Source: Calendula officinalis | Lineage: Eukaryota > Streptophyta > Magnoliopsida > Asterales > Asteraceae | DNA length: 64,000 nt | NCBI GenBank assembly: GCA_963853835.1 | Contig: OY970828.1 | Coordinates: 62,860,861 to 62,924,860, forward strand | Direction of reading: 5' to 3' | Shown: positions 21,600 through 33,060 of the stretch, in pieces | How the letters are laid out: every line of letters begins with the position of its first letter | Numbering within the stretch: position 1 is the stretch's first letter | Notes under the pieces: model-generated | Database searches by the model: none | What the model was told of the DNA's origin: nothing | The model's input: the letters and a program-made list of their open reading frames with translations, nothing else | Program-made: the position numbers and the translations under genes

Positions 21600-22250
21600 T
21601 CAAATTCAAGGTGTAGTTATGCCATTTAGGAAAATAGGAAAAAGAAATCAAAAACATTTCCATCAACCCGAATCTCTTTTTGTAGTTACTCCACTAAAAA
21701 TTTGGTTTTATTTAGTTAAATTGAAAAAAACATGAAAAATTTGAAGTAAACTAGCTATTAAAAAATAATTCAAAATTGACTATAAATATAAATATTAAAT
21801 TTTTAATTACGATGAAAAGTTTTTTTTCCCTCTTTTGTAACCATCCAACAAAACCAAAAAGCTCCAAATGCAACGTCAGTAATCGCTAACACTCTTCAAA
21901 GTTCAAAAACATATCTCGTGCGTAAGTTTTCTTCACTTGTTGTCTTGTTGCATAATATAACTTGGTGTGTTAAATTATTTTGAAAATGTCCATTTTTTTT
22001 AAATACCATATTTTTGTATGTAGAAACATCAACTTTAAGTACTGAAAACAACATGTGTCTAGCTAATACGTTATAATTATATAGTTATAGTATAAAACAA
22101 TGTTCATCAAATTATGAGTGGCAAAATTGCCCATTTAATGGTAAATTTACCCTTTTCGCGTTATAAAACAATGTTCATCAAATTAAGAGCATTTGAGAAA
22201 TAAATTTTACAGATATTTTGAAAAGATAGACTAAATAAGATTTAAAATTC
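21600..22250. other. AT-rich stretch before the PPR gene
   Basis: No gene is seen. An exact repeat, ATAAAACAATGTTCATCAAATTA, occurs twice (about 22090 and 22160), suggesting a small local duplication. Confidence 0.3.
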
Positions 22251-22254
22251 CGAA

Positions 22255-22480
22255 AAAAAAGCTTTAATTTCAAATTTTCCCTAACCATGAGACCTCCATA
22301 CAAAAATTGACAAGTATATTATGGTCGCATAAAACATGGTTGGGTAGTACAAAAAGATGGTCTGGCCATACAACAGTCGCATAAAAAATGGTCTGATCGC
22401 ACAAAGAAACATTCAAGTTGCGTAAAAAGTCCGTAAATCACACAGTCGCACGAAAACATCAAGTCTCATTATCTATTTTG
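22255..22480. repeat. Dispersed repeat, upstream copy flanking the PPR gene
   Basis: It carries GTCGCATAAAA, AAAATGGTCTGATCGCACAAA and AATTGACAAG motifs in the same order as at 25625-25790. No terminal repeats are clear. Confidence 0.45.
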
Positions 22481-22804
22481 AGAAATCCAAGTCTTACAAA
22501 TTTATTTTGGGAAAATAAAAGTTTATTTTCAATTTATTTTGGTAATTACCTAGTTTGTCACTGAAAAATAAAAATCCAAATCTGATGTTTTCTAAAGAGA
22601 GAATATCATCAAATACTTGGGACCGTTTTTGTAATATAGATAAAGTATAGGGAGTCGTCTGAATAATTTCTCTTTCACTAATAAAATCCAATATAAAATT
22701 AGTAAATTACCCAACTAATTAACTGTTTCTTCTTCATTCCCGCCATAAGTATAATGATTTCCTCTCAAGCTTAGATTCAAATTTTGATATTGAAAACTTG
22801 AAAA

Positions 22805-25201
22805 ATGACACCAATATTAACCCTTAGTTCATCTATCAACTTCGTTGTCAATGAAAATACACCACGAAGAGGATCCAAAAGACCTTCTGGAATCATCAAT
22901 CAGTTTGACCCCATTAACCAGAATACATTCGATTCTGTTAAAACTGTTAAATTCAAATCAAATTCGTTGACTGCAAAAACCAATATATCTCGACAGATGG
23001 AAGATTTAGTTTTGAATGTGGAAAGTGGGTCTATCGAAAATGCACTCCAACTGTTCGACGAAATGAACAAAAGAAGCAGCTTTGTGTGGAATGTTGTAAT
23101 CAGGTTGTTAACTAATAATGGATTCTACAAAGAAGCTCTCGATTTATATTACCAAATGTATATCAAAGGAGTTCGAGCTGATAATTTTACATTTCCGTTT
23201 GTAATAAAAGCATGTGCTGGGTGTTTAGATCTTGTTGTGGGACAAAAGGTTCATTCAAAGCTGTTTAAGGTTGGGTTGGATTTGGATTTACATATTTCTA
23301 ATTCTCTTATTTTAACGTATGCAAAGCTTGGGTATATTGAGTTTGCACAGAAGGTGTTCGATGAAATGCTTGTGAGAGATTTGGTTTCATGGAATTCGAT
23401 CATCAATGGGTATATCTTTGTAAATAAGGGACTAAACTCACTAGAATCTCTTCATAAAATGCAAAAACACAAAATCCAAATTGACAGATTCACAATCGCG
23501 AGTTCTCTTCAAGCTTCTTCTCTAATACATTCTTTACCCAAAGGGAAAGAAATTCACACACAAATAATCAAAAACAAATTAGAACATCACGAAATGGTCC
23601 AAACATCGTTAATCGACATGTACGGTAAATGTGGTAATATGTGTTATGCCATGAAGTTTTTCAACATGATTTTACAAACACATGTTGCAACTTGGAATGC
23701 AATGATTCATGGGCATGCTTTAAACGGTCAACCGTTTGACTCATTTTCTTGTTTGATACAGATGCAAGAACACGGTGTCAAACCGGATTATGTATCACTA
23801 ATAAACTTGCTTCCATCTTGTTCACAAGTAGGTTCCGTTTCAAGGGGCAAAATCGTCCATTGTTACGCAATAAAAATGGGGTTTCTTCCCCATATTGTAC
23901 TAGACACCGCTTTAATAGATATGTACGGAAAATGTCGAGAGCCCAATTTGGCAAAACTAATATTTAACAAAATGTGCCAAAAAAATTTAATATCATATAA
24001 TACTCTAATTTCGGCCCTCGGTCAAAACGGTCAATATAAAGACGCGTTAAAGGTTTTCCAAAATATCTGGAATGATGGTTTTACCCCTGATGCTATGACA
24101 ATTACTAGCATACTAGTTGTATACTCGGAGATAGCCATCTTGCAAGAAGGAAAGCAAATTCATGGGTATGTTGTAAAATCGGGATTTTGTTCGAATACAT
24201 TTGTTCTAAATTCAGTCGTATATATGTATGCAAAATGTGGGGATCTTGTTTCGGCTCGAAATGTTTTTAATAGGATTATTTTTAAGGATGTTGTTTCATG
24301 GAATACGATTATTATGGGTTATGCAATTCACGGGTATGGTGAAATTTCGGGTAATTTGTTTTCCGAGATGAAGAAAAATAGCGTAAAACCGAATGAAAGC
24401 ACTTTTGTTTCGGTTTTAACATCTTGTAGTGTTTCAGGTATGGTTGAACAAGGATGGAATTACTTTTTTGAAATGAAAAATGAATACGGGATTAATTATG
24501 GTATAGAACATTACGGCTGTATGATTGATCTTCTTGTTCGTGTTGGCGATCTAAATAAAGCAAAAGAGCTAATTACCAAAATGCCCCTGGAACCGACTTC
24601 TCGGATATGGGGATCTTTGCTTTCCGCAAGCCGAAAACACAAAGATCTTGAACTTGCTGAATTTGCTGCTGAGAAGATTTTACAATTGGAATGTGGTGAT
24701 AACACGGGGTTGTACGTTCTGCTGTCTAACTTGTACGCTGAAATGGGGAGATGGGAAGATGTTAGACGGGTCAAATCTCTGATGGAAAGTCAACGTTTGA
24801 TGAAAACCGTTGGGGTGAGTATTATTCATGTGAAAGGTGAAACCTTTGGGTTTACAAATGAAGATAGATCACATGAATTTGGTAATCTGATTTATGATGT
24901 TTTAGATGTCGTATTGAACAAACCGTGTGCCGATTTGTCGAAATTTAAGGTAGTTGACTTTATGAAAAGAAGGTCAAAGTCAACGGTTTGGCATAGTGTA
25001 AGACTTGCGGTTTGTTTCGGGTTGATATCTACATCAATTGGGAAGCCTGTTCTTGTTAGAAAAAATGTGAGAATTTGTGAAGATTGTCATCAAGTTATGA
25101 AAAAGATTTCATTAATTTGTCAGAGAGAAATAGTTGTGGGAGATTCGAAAATTTATCATCATTTTGAAAATGGTCAATGCTCGTGTCGTGATTATTGGTA
25201 A
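22805..25201 (+). CDS. PPR protein, PLS-DYW subclass (At4g35130-like)
   Basis: This is an intact intron-less frame of 798 aa. Residues 1-60 are Ser/Asn/Lys-rich and look like an organellar transit sequence. Residues about 65-610 hold PLS-type PPR repeats (repeated W-N-x-I/M-I and A-L-x-L-F/Y patterns, LIDMYGKCG). E/E+ motifs follow (IWGSLLSASRKHKDLELAEFAA, YVLLSNLYAEMGRWEDV). The C-terminal DYW domain keeps the cysteines of RICEDCH and CSCRDYW and ends exactly in DYW. Where DYW deaminases have the catalytic HSE, this protein has HSV (residues 730-732). The closest recalled relative is Arabidopsis At4g35130 (PCMP-H27). Members bind organelle RNA in a base-specific way, many for C-to-U editing; the target here is unknown. 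The first ATG gives the transit-like N-terminus. Confidence 0.92.
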   Translation: MTPILTLSSSINFVVNENTPRRGSKRPSGIINQFDPINQNTFDSVKTVKFKSNSLTAKTNISRQMEDLVLNVESGSIENALQLFDEMNKRSSFVWNVVIRLLTNNGFYKEALDLYYQMYIKGVRADNFTFPFVIKACAGCLDLVVGQKVHSKLFKVGLDLDLHISNSLILTYAKLGYIEFAQKVFDEMLVRDLVSWNSIINGYIFVNKGLNSLESLHKMQKHKIQIDRFTIASSLQASSLIHSLPKGKEIHTQIIKNKLEHHEMVQTSLIDMYGKCGNMCYAMKFFNMILQTHVATWNAMIHGHALNGQPFDSFSCLIQMQEHGVKPDYVSLINLLPSCSQVGSVSRGKIVHCYAIKMGFLPHIVLDTALIDMYGKCREPNLAKLIFNKMCQKNLISYNTLISALGQNGQYKDALKVFQNIWNDGFTPDAMTITSILVVYSEIAILQEGKQIHGYVVKSGFCSNTFVLNSVVYMYAKCGDLVSARNVFNRIIFKDVVSWNTIIMGYAIHGYGEISGNLFSEMKKNSVKPNESTFVSVLTSCSVSGMVEQGWNYFFEMKNEYGINYGIEHYGCMIDLLVRVGDLNKAKELITKMPLEPTSRIWGSLLSASRKHKDLELAEFAAEKILQLECGDNTGLYVLLSNLYAEMGRWEDVRRVKSLMESQRLMKTVGVSIIHVKGETFGFTNEDRSHEFGNLIYDVLDVVLNKPCADLSKFKVVDFMKRRSKSTVWHSVRLAVCFGLISTSIGKPVLVRKNVRICEDCHQVMKKISLICQREIVVGDSKIYHHFENGQCSCRDYW

Positions 25202-25620
25202 GTAAAGAAACTCGACTCTTTGAATTTACGGTATTTTTAAATATAATTTAAATTATTCAATTAAGGTACATTTACTGGAAAAAAGAATCCAAAAAAATCG
25301 ATTTTAAGCGTTTAGAACTCTATTATATTCCATGGCATGTGTTGATGTGGTTGTTTGTGCTAACTAATCTTCCATATTTGTACACGTTATTTATCAAAAC
25401 ATAATGAAGTTGTTAATCTTCAAAATTACCAATTTTAACCGAGTAGACCTATTTTAATACACTTGGACCTAGAAATATTAATTTTTGAATCATGGTATAT
25501 TAGTCTTCTTGAACAAAAATAATATCCTGTTAAGAAAATGATTTATTTTTGAATAGATTTCGAAATATACCTAGTAAAATCCAATTTTTTTTTTTAAAAA
25601 AAACTTCATTTTCAAATCAT
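25202..25620. other. 3' flank of the PPR gene
   Basis: AT-rich; no gene and no structured repeat visible. Confidence 0.3.
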
Positions 25621-25624
25621 TTTA

Positions 25625-25790
25625 AAATAGATAGTGGACCTGTGCGACTTCAAACAAAATTTGACAAGCGTTCTTTGGTGGCATAAAAAATGGTTTGGTC
25701 GCACAAAAAATTGTATGGTCAAACATTAGTCGCACAAAATAAATCTGAGCTCGAAGAAAAAAAATCAAGTCGCATGTTCTAGTAGTAGTA
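25625..25790. repeat. Dispersed repeat, downstream copy flanking the PPR gene
   Basis: AAATTTGACAAGCG, GGTGGCATAAAAAATGGTTT, GGTCGCACAAAAAATTG and AGTCGCACAAAATAAA parallel the words and order of the upstream copy at 22255-22480. Confidence 0.45.
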
Positions 25791-26335
25791 TTTGAGTTGG
25801 CAAGTTATCTTTGTAAAAACTAAAAAGTGATAGCATTTTTTATTTTTATTTTGTCTATTTTGGTACATATCCTATGCTGTACTAAGAATGAACATTAGGC
25901 ACATAAACTTTTATGTTATAACTTTATTTTGAAATGTGTTCTATATTCTGATAGTACAAGAAAAATTCCAAAAAGGCCCGTAACGCAACTGAATATTATC
26001 AAACTCCAGTTGGGCTTCAATAAAAACTAACTGGGAATTTGAAACTGGATCGTATACACGAGGCAGTATGACCCGTGCGATGTACAGGGTTCGTTCACAA
26101 TAATGAGTTATTTTAAGTGCATATCGTGTACAATTTATTAATATCACCTGGAAAGTACGAAAAGTGTGATCGGTTACATGTTTAACTTTGATGGCGGGTA
26201 TTCTACTAAATGAGCAAAGTTGCTCTTTATATGTATTGATGTTTAGGGTTTGTTGTTTTTTATTGAGTCATATGGATTGAGTATGTTAATTGCAATTATT
26301 TCTTTAGCTTGAAATAGATTTCGTATGAGTAAGTA
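25791..26335. other. No gene recognised
   Basis: Mixed-composition sequence. A 68-codon minus-strand frame at 25941-26147 has no family features and is not called. Confidence 0.3.
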
Positions 26336-26610
26336 GGCCTGTGCAAATTGGACTGAGAACCGACTGGAATCGCAGACCGGACGAACCGAGCTCCATTGGT
26401 TCGGTTCTCGGTTTTAATTTTTATGAAAAATCAGTACTCGGTTCCAACCGGTTCAGGTTTGAGCTGTCCGATTCGGTCCAAAACCGAGAAAAAATCAAAA
26501 GAATTCAAAGGAATTGCCTCAGTTCTCGTTTCGGTTCGGTTTTGAGCATCATCTGTTCGGTCCTCGGTCCGTCCAAAACTATTTTTTCGTTCTGTTATGG
26601 TTTTTTTTTT
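26336..26610. repeat. GGTTC/CGGTTCTCGGTT MITE relative
   Basis: It starts GGCCTGTGCAAATTGGAC, contains GAACCGAGCTCC, GGTTCTCGGTTTTAATTTT and TCGGTTCGGTTTTG, and ends in TTCTGTTATGG plus a T-run. It resembles the GGTTCGG MITEs at 1662 and 12959, but no clean termini are visible. Confidence 0.4.
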
Positions 26611-26679
26611 ATAAATATATGTCATCGTACATTTTGTTTATATTGATTGATTTTAATAAACCTATAAAGTTTGGAATAT

Positions 26680-27115
26680 AGATCAAGAAAGAAGCATCCT
26701 TATTTGAAGAAGCTAGAAAAGGGTTGCATTTTCGTAAAATATACATATAAACACACATATACATACATATATGTACATATACATAAATATTTAGACCATA
26801 GATATATATATTTTCACATGTATACCCTCGATATGTATATATATACACATATATATACGGTATGTATATGCATCTTCTTAAACGAAAATGCAAGTTCCGA
26901 TATGAAAATGTAAATGCAAGTTATGTAAAATGTATGTGTATATATATGTGTATATATACATATATATAGGGCATGAATATGCATATATATAATATATATG
27001 GTCTAATTATATATGTATATATACATACATGTATGTATATGTATCCATATATGTATATTTTACGAAAATGCATTGCTTCTTCAACTTCTTCAAATAAGAA
27101 CCATTTTCTATGGAT
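26680..27115. repeat. Foldback element with long inverted ends and AT microsatellite core
   Basis: TTATTTGAAGAAGC…GCATTTTCGTAAAATATACATAT (about 26700-26752) is inverted at 27050-27105. Between them are runs of (TA), (CATA) and (TGTA) repeats. The structure could fold into a roughly 420-bp hairpin. Confidence 0.6.
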
Positions 27116-28480
27116 CCATACCCTAAAGTTTGTTGCTATATAATTAATATTTAACCTTAATCTAGATATTCAACTATTTTTTGTGATTCAGAAATACATT
27201 GACATTATTTTGTTGTATTTATTAAATATTATTTATGATAAAACTTTTGATCTTACAATTGATTAATATATTATTTTTTTATAAACAGATTTATATAATA
27301 TTATTATTAATATTAAATGCATGGTATTAACTGCAACTTCAAAGTTGGAACTCAATTTTTATTAATGGATGTTCTGTTAGGGCAAAAGATAATATCATTT
27401 GAAAACTCAACATCTTTTGCATCATTATATTGTGATATTTATAGTTTATAATATGTAACTTCTAGTTATATGAAAAAATATTATTTAATTAAATTTACTA
27501 CAATTATTTTTCCTGTTAAATTATGTGTCTTATTTAATTAATATGTAACTTCTAGTTAAATGAAAATAGTATTATTTAATTGAATTTAATTACTACTATT
27601 ATTTATGTTAAATTCTTTGTATAATCAATTAAATTTACTCATGAGCATCATTTATAACAAAAACTTATTTTTTTAACATAGAATTCAATACATCATAAAC
27701 ATAGAACTCAATATTTATATGATTTATTTATAGATATAGATATAGATGTTAAAATATCAGTAAGTTATATACTTGATATAAATCAATGAAAGAAATTAAT
27801 AGCAAGGAAAAAAACAAAATCGCGAAAGGTCTGTGTTGTTTACTTCACTTATTAAATGTTTCTTTTGGATGCACCTTTAGAGTGTTAAAATTTTGAAACA
27901 TGAAATTAAGTATTTATAGGTCCTAATGTGTAAGATTCATAAATCTTGAAAAGTCTCTTATTTTATAGAACATTCTATTATTATAATTATTACAAAACTC
28001 TTGGTCTTACAATTTAATGAGTTGTCAAATTGTTATTAAAATAAATTCAATACTATAGAACTCAATAGAACTCAATTATAATAAATGTAAGATAAAAATA
28101 GAACTCAATTTTTATATTTTTTTACATATATAAAAGAAGTAAGCATAAATTTTACAACCATCAATATATTTAATTAATATTTTCGTACTAATTAGATAAT
28201 CTCAAGTTTATGTTAAAACTCTTGATTTTATAATAAATGCAACATCAACATGAAACTCATTTTTTATATTTTATTATACATATACAAACGGAAATTAGCA
28301 TCAATTCAACAACCACCATTATATTTAATTAATATTTTCCTACTAATTAGGGAATCACAAGATGTGAAAAATGGCGATCAAAACTTATTAATTGGATTAA
28401 AAGTAAAATAACAAATCAAATGAACAACAATTTGTGACCATTAACATGATAAAATATTCATCTTAAATAATTGTGATAAT
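27116..28480. other. Very AT-rich, degenerate repeats
   Basis: No gene. Degenerate fragments of the downstream array are recognisable, e.g. near 27295-27362 (TTAATATTAAATGCATGGTATTAA then CAACTTCAAAGTTGGAACTC) and 27880-28080 (GTATTTATAGGTCCTAATGT). Confidence 0.35.
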
Positions 28481-28726
28481 ATCATACACAATCGCATATA
28501 CTATATAATATAATTTTTATACAAAATGTTAATAAACAACGAATAACAATTTTATACATATATACAAAAGAGGTTGTGTAATTTAAAAACAAACAGCTAA
28601 CATACCCTCTCTATATCATACACAATCGCATATAGTATATAATATAATTTTTATACAAAATGTAAATAAACAACGAATAACAATTTTATACATATATACA
28701 AAAGAGGCTGTGTAATTTAAAACAAA

Positions 28727-28745
<19 letters not shown>
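28481..28745. repeat. Tandem duplication, unit about 134 bp
   Basis: ATCATACACAATCGCATATA starts at 28481 and again at 28615; the following roughly 130 bp match almost completely (AACAACGAATAACAATTTTA, ACAAAAGAGG(T/C)TGTGTAATT). Confidence 0.8.
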
Positions 28746-30045
<1,300 letters not shown>

Positions 30046-30640
30046 TATATATAACCGTTAGAGTGCTGGTTCGAAACCTAGTTTTGAATTTTAAGACTGT
30101 ACCTATATCAAGTTAATTGGTTTTATAAAAGGCTATTTCTGTTAAAGGGCTTTATGGATTGGAAGCTCATTATCAGTTACAAAAAGTGCGCTATGGCATT
30201 ACCAAGGTGTGAGGCGAGGCGTCGACGTTACGAAACAGGCTATGGCGGTTGGGCAAGGTGTGGCGTGAGATTTGACGCGCCTTATGATGAGTTTTTTTGT
30301 AATGCTGAAAATTAATTTTTATTAAAAAAATGATGACATATATAATTATAAATTTAGATGTAACATTTTTTAGAAACTTTATATATGAAGTGCTATATAA
30401 ATCAATAGATCTATAATTTTTTTTTTTTGAAATTAATATACGTATATATATATATAAATTATTAAAAAAATTATCGCATTAAGTCAAGCTTTTAAAAATA
30501 TCACGGCCCGCCATGACTTGAGCCTTGATGGTACCGCCACATCACGCCTTACATTTTTTAAAACCTTGATTTATATTCAGAAAAATCATGACACCCTGTG
30601 AATTTTTATGGGAAATAACCTAATAGACTATTGTTATTTG
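30046..30640. repeat. Repeat debris: SINE-like and GGCGTG-rich segments
   Basis: CCGTTAGAGTGCTGGTTCGAAACC (30055-30078) has a box-B-like core. At 30190-30290 (AAGGTGTGAGGCGAGGCG, GGGCAAGGTGTGGCGTGAG) and 30505-30565 (CACGGCCCGCCATGACTTGAG, CATCACGCCTTAC) are opposite-strand GGCG-rich segments that may be the two sides of one old DNA element. Boundaries are unclear. Confidence 0.35.
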
Positions 30641-30658
30641 GAATTGAAATTAAATTAA

Positions 30659-31521
30659 GAGTAAATTACACCAATGGTCCTTATAGTATATACCAAATTT
30701 CACCAATAATCCTTTAGTTTTAAAAATTAAACCGGGCAGTCCTTATTTCAGCAAAAGTTTTTCACCCGCAGTCGTGGAACATAAAGTATCTTTTTTTAAT
30801 ATGTTTCTCAATCTTCATTGAAAAACGGATTGTGAAATATATGATTCATGTCACTCTTCATCGTTGTGAACATAACTATGGAGAACTCAAACGCCGGTTC
30901 AACCAATCGGACGCCGAAGAACCATCAAAACCATTTCTCCCCCATCATCGCCATAACCCGATTAGGGTTTTCTTCGACGAAAATGTGATGTAAGTCAATT
31001 TAGAGATCGATTTACAGTTGGTTCGATGGAGGTGTAAATCATAAAATCAATTTAGAGATCTATTAGGGTTTTCCTTTATTCGATTTCGTGGTCGGGAAAA
31101 GATAGGTGAGTGTGTTGTCGCGATGGTGGCGGTGACATACACCTGATCTTTCTGTGGAAAATGAAAGTGAGTGTGTTGTGGCGGTAGTGGTGGCTCCACA
31201 CGGTGGTTGACGTGCTGCTCCTTTATCTCTCTTGACCACCATTAACAAAGTAAAAAGGATATGACGTATGATATGGGGTTCATTTTGCAAGGAGCTAATA
31301 CAAAATTAAAACAAATAGAATTAAATATGAAAAGATAAAAATGTCCTCATGTGCACTGCCACTGCATATGAGGTACTTAACAGAAAATCTTAATATCGTT
31401 TAGCCAAAATGATTAACGGTGCAAAACCTTTGTTGTAATAAGGACTACTAGTGTAATTTTTTAAACTAAAAATTAATGTGAAATTTAATATTAAACATAA
31501 GGACCATTGTGTAATTTACTC
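30659..31521. mobile_element. Mutator-like MITE with 9-bp TSD
   Basis: Long inverted termini: left GAGTAAATTACACCAATGG then TCCTTAT, right (inverted) GAGTAAATTACACAATGGTC then CTTATG, with similarity continuing for about 60 bp. The 9-bp duplication TTAAATTAA is at 30650-30658 and 31522-31530. The interior (AACATAACTATGGAGAACTC, CGATTAGGGTTTTCTTCGA) is gene-like in composition and may be captured sequence, but no frame is convincing. Confidence 0.85.
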
Positions 31522-31720
31522 TTAAATTAAAGTGTCATAGAGAAAAAAAAATAATTAAAATTTACTCCGTATTATCTTACTCACCGACCTTGGGGCCACG
31601 CGGCAGACATATATCGAAAATCCCTTTCAGTCAATTTTCTAGATTGGAGCTAAACAATAATGGACGTTTTAACACAATCTATAAAAATCAAATCAATCCA
31701 CATTTTTGTTGAAAGCTTTA

Positions 31721-32036
31721 TACTTCCTCTTATTCAAAATTGATATATTTTTTTTTTTTGGAGTAATTCAAAATAAATGATACATTTTAAAAAAATATCT
31801 TATTTGATAAAAAATAGTGTACCCACTCCCACTTATTATCTATTTTAATAAAGTGAAATAACTCTTTTACCCTTATTTTTTTACTTTTAAACATCATTAA
31901 TTCTACTTTATTCAAAATGTGTGGGACTCGTTTTCCACTAACCATCCAATTAATCTAATTTAACCATTATTATAATCTTTTAACTCAAAAATCATAAAAC
32001 CCTAAGTATATTACTTATTTTAAATCAGAAGAAGTA
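31721..32036. mobile_element. 'AAAATAAGTGA' MITE, reverse orientation
   Basis: It starts TACTTCCTCTTATTCAAAAT and ends TTTTAAATCAGAAGAAGTA. Body words AAAGTGAAATAACTCTTTTA, CCATCCAATTAATCTAATTT and GTGGGACTC are shared, inverted, with copies at 39841 and 45427. Confidence 0.75.
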
Positions 32037-32179
32037 TTAAACAAGAGATATAGCATTAATTTCTATTATTATATATTTACTTATTCCTCTTATAATACAT
32101 TTATCACTGAAAAGTACTGTTCATAAAAGAAGATTAAAATCCGTTATATATAATCTAAAAGTGAAAGCGATAACAGGTT

Positions 32180-32275
32180 TAATTTTGGCCGGAGTGGCAA
32201 AATCCTTACCTTTGAAGTGTTAGTTACCTACTCAACCAGGGTTCAAACCTCGCAGCAAGGATTTATATTTTTTAT
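32180..32275 (+). mobile_element. SINE-like tRNA-derived fragment
   Basis: A box-A-like TGGCCGGAGTGG (32186-32197) and box B GGGTTCAAACC (32239-32249) occur in order, about 41 bp apart. No target duplication or A-tail is obvious. Confidence 0.4.
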
Positions 32276-33015
32276 TTTTGCATTCTAATTTTTAAGTCTT
32301 ATGTAATGACCAACTCCACCCTAAACTTTTGTATTTTTTATTTTAACCCTTAAACTCTATAAATTATAGACACTAGCTTTCTTAAAATTTTGTAATTTTT
32401 CATTATAACTCATAAAGCTAATTATTTTTTACTTTTAATATCACTAAATGTATTTTTTATTTTTGGCACTTGAAAATTTGTATTAGTTTTTATACACAAA
32501 ACTACGTATTTATTAGTTTATCCAGTCATAGTTATATAAAATCATAAGAAATTTATGAATTGCTTAATATTGAAACAAAATAATCACTAATAAGGGGAAA
32601 ATAAAAAAATTGTCTATTTAAACTATTATCAAGTTTTAGTATATTCAATAATAAGTATTATGAGAATAATGTAAATATTTTATGAGTTAATTTTTTTTAA
32701 TAACATTTCACTATCAAAGTAAAATATTAAATAAAATGTTAGCAACAAAAATGATATAATTTATTAAAAATTAGTTATAGAGTTACTTATTTAAAAGGAG
32801 TATTGGCTAGCTATAATGTCATTGTAAGTTAAGTTTTATCATACCATATCATTAATCATAAAAAAATATATATAATCGAGTATTTTAAACGTCTGTAGTG
32901 TTACGAACTAGATAAACGAAATACAAGACTTAACAACGAATCCATATAACCAACTAAAATAGGATTGTAGAATATGTTGATTTTTCATAATTTTTAAAAG
33001 TAGAATATTAATAAT
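32276..33015. other. AT-rich stretch
   Basis: No gene or clear repeat. Confidence 0.3.
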
Positions 33016-33024
33016 ATAAAATTT

Positions 33025-33060
33025 ATATACCCGCAGCAACGCGCGGGCGGAATTACACTT
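33025..33060 (+). mobile_element. Possible Helitron 3' terminus
   Basis: CCCGCAGCAACGCGCGGG can form a short GC hairpin in AT-rich DNA and is followed by GGAATTACACTTG. Helitrons end with a GC hairpin shortly before CTRR; CTTG departs from this. No 5' end was identified. Confidence 0.3.

Noticed and set aside
26609..26913. Open frames in the TA/CATA microsatellite
   Set aside because: Tyr/Ile/His repeats arise from the dinucleotide and tetranucleotide runs.
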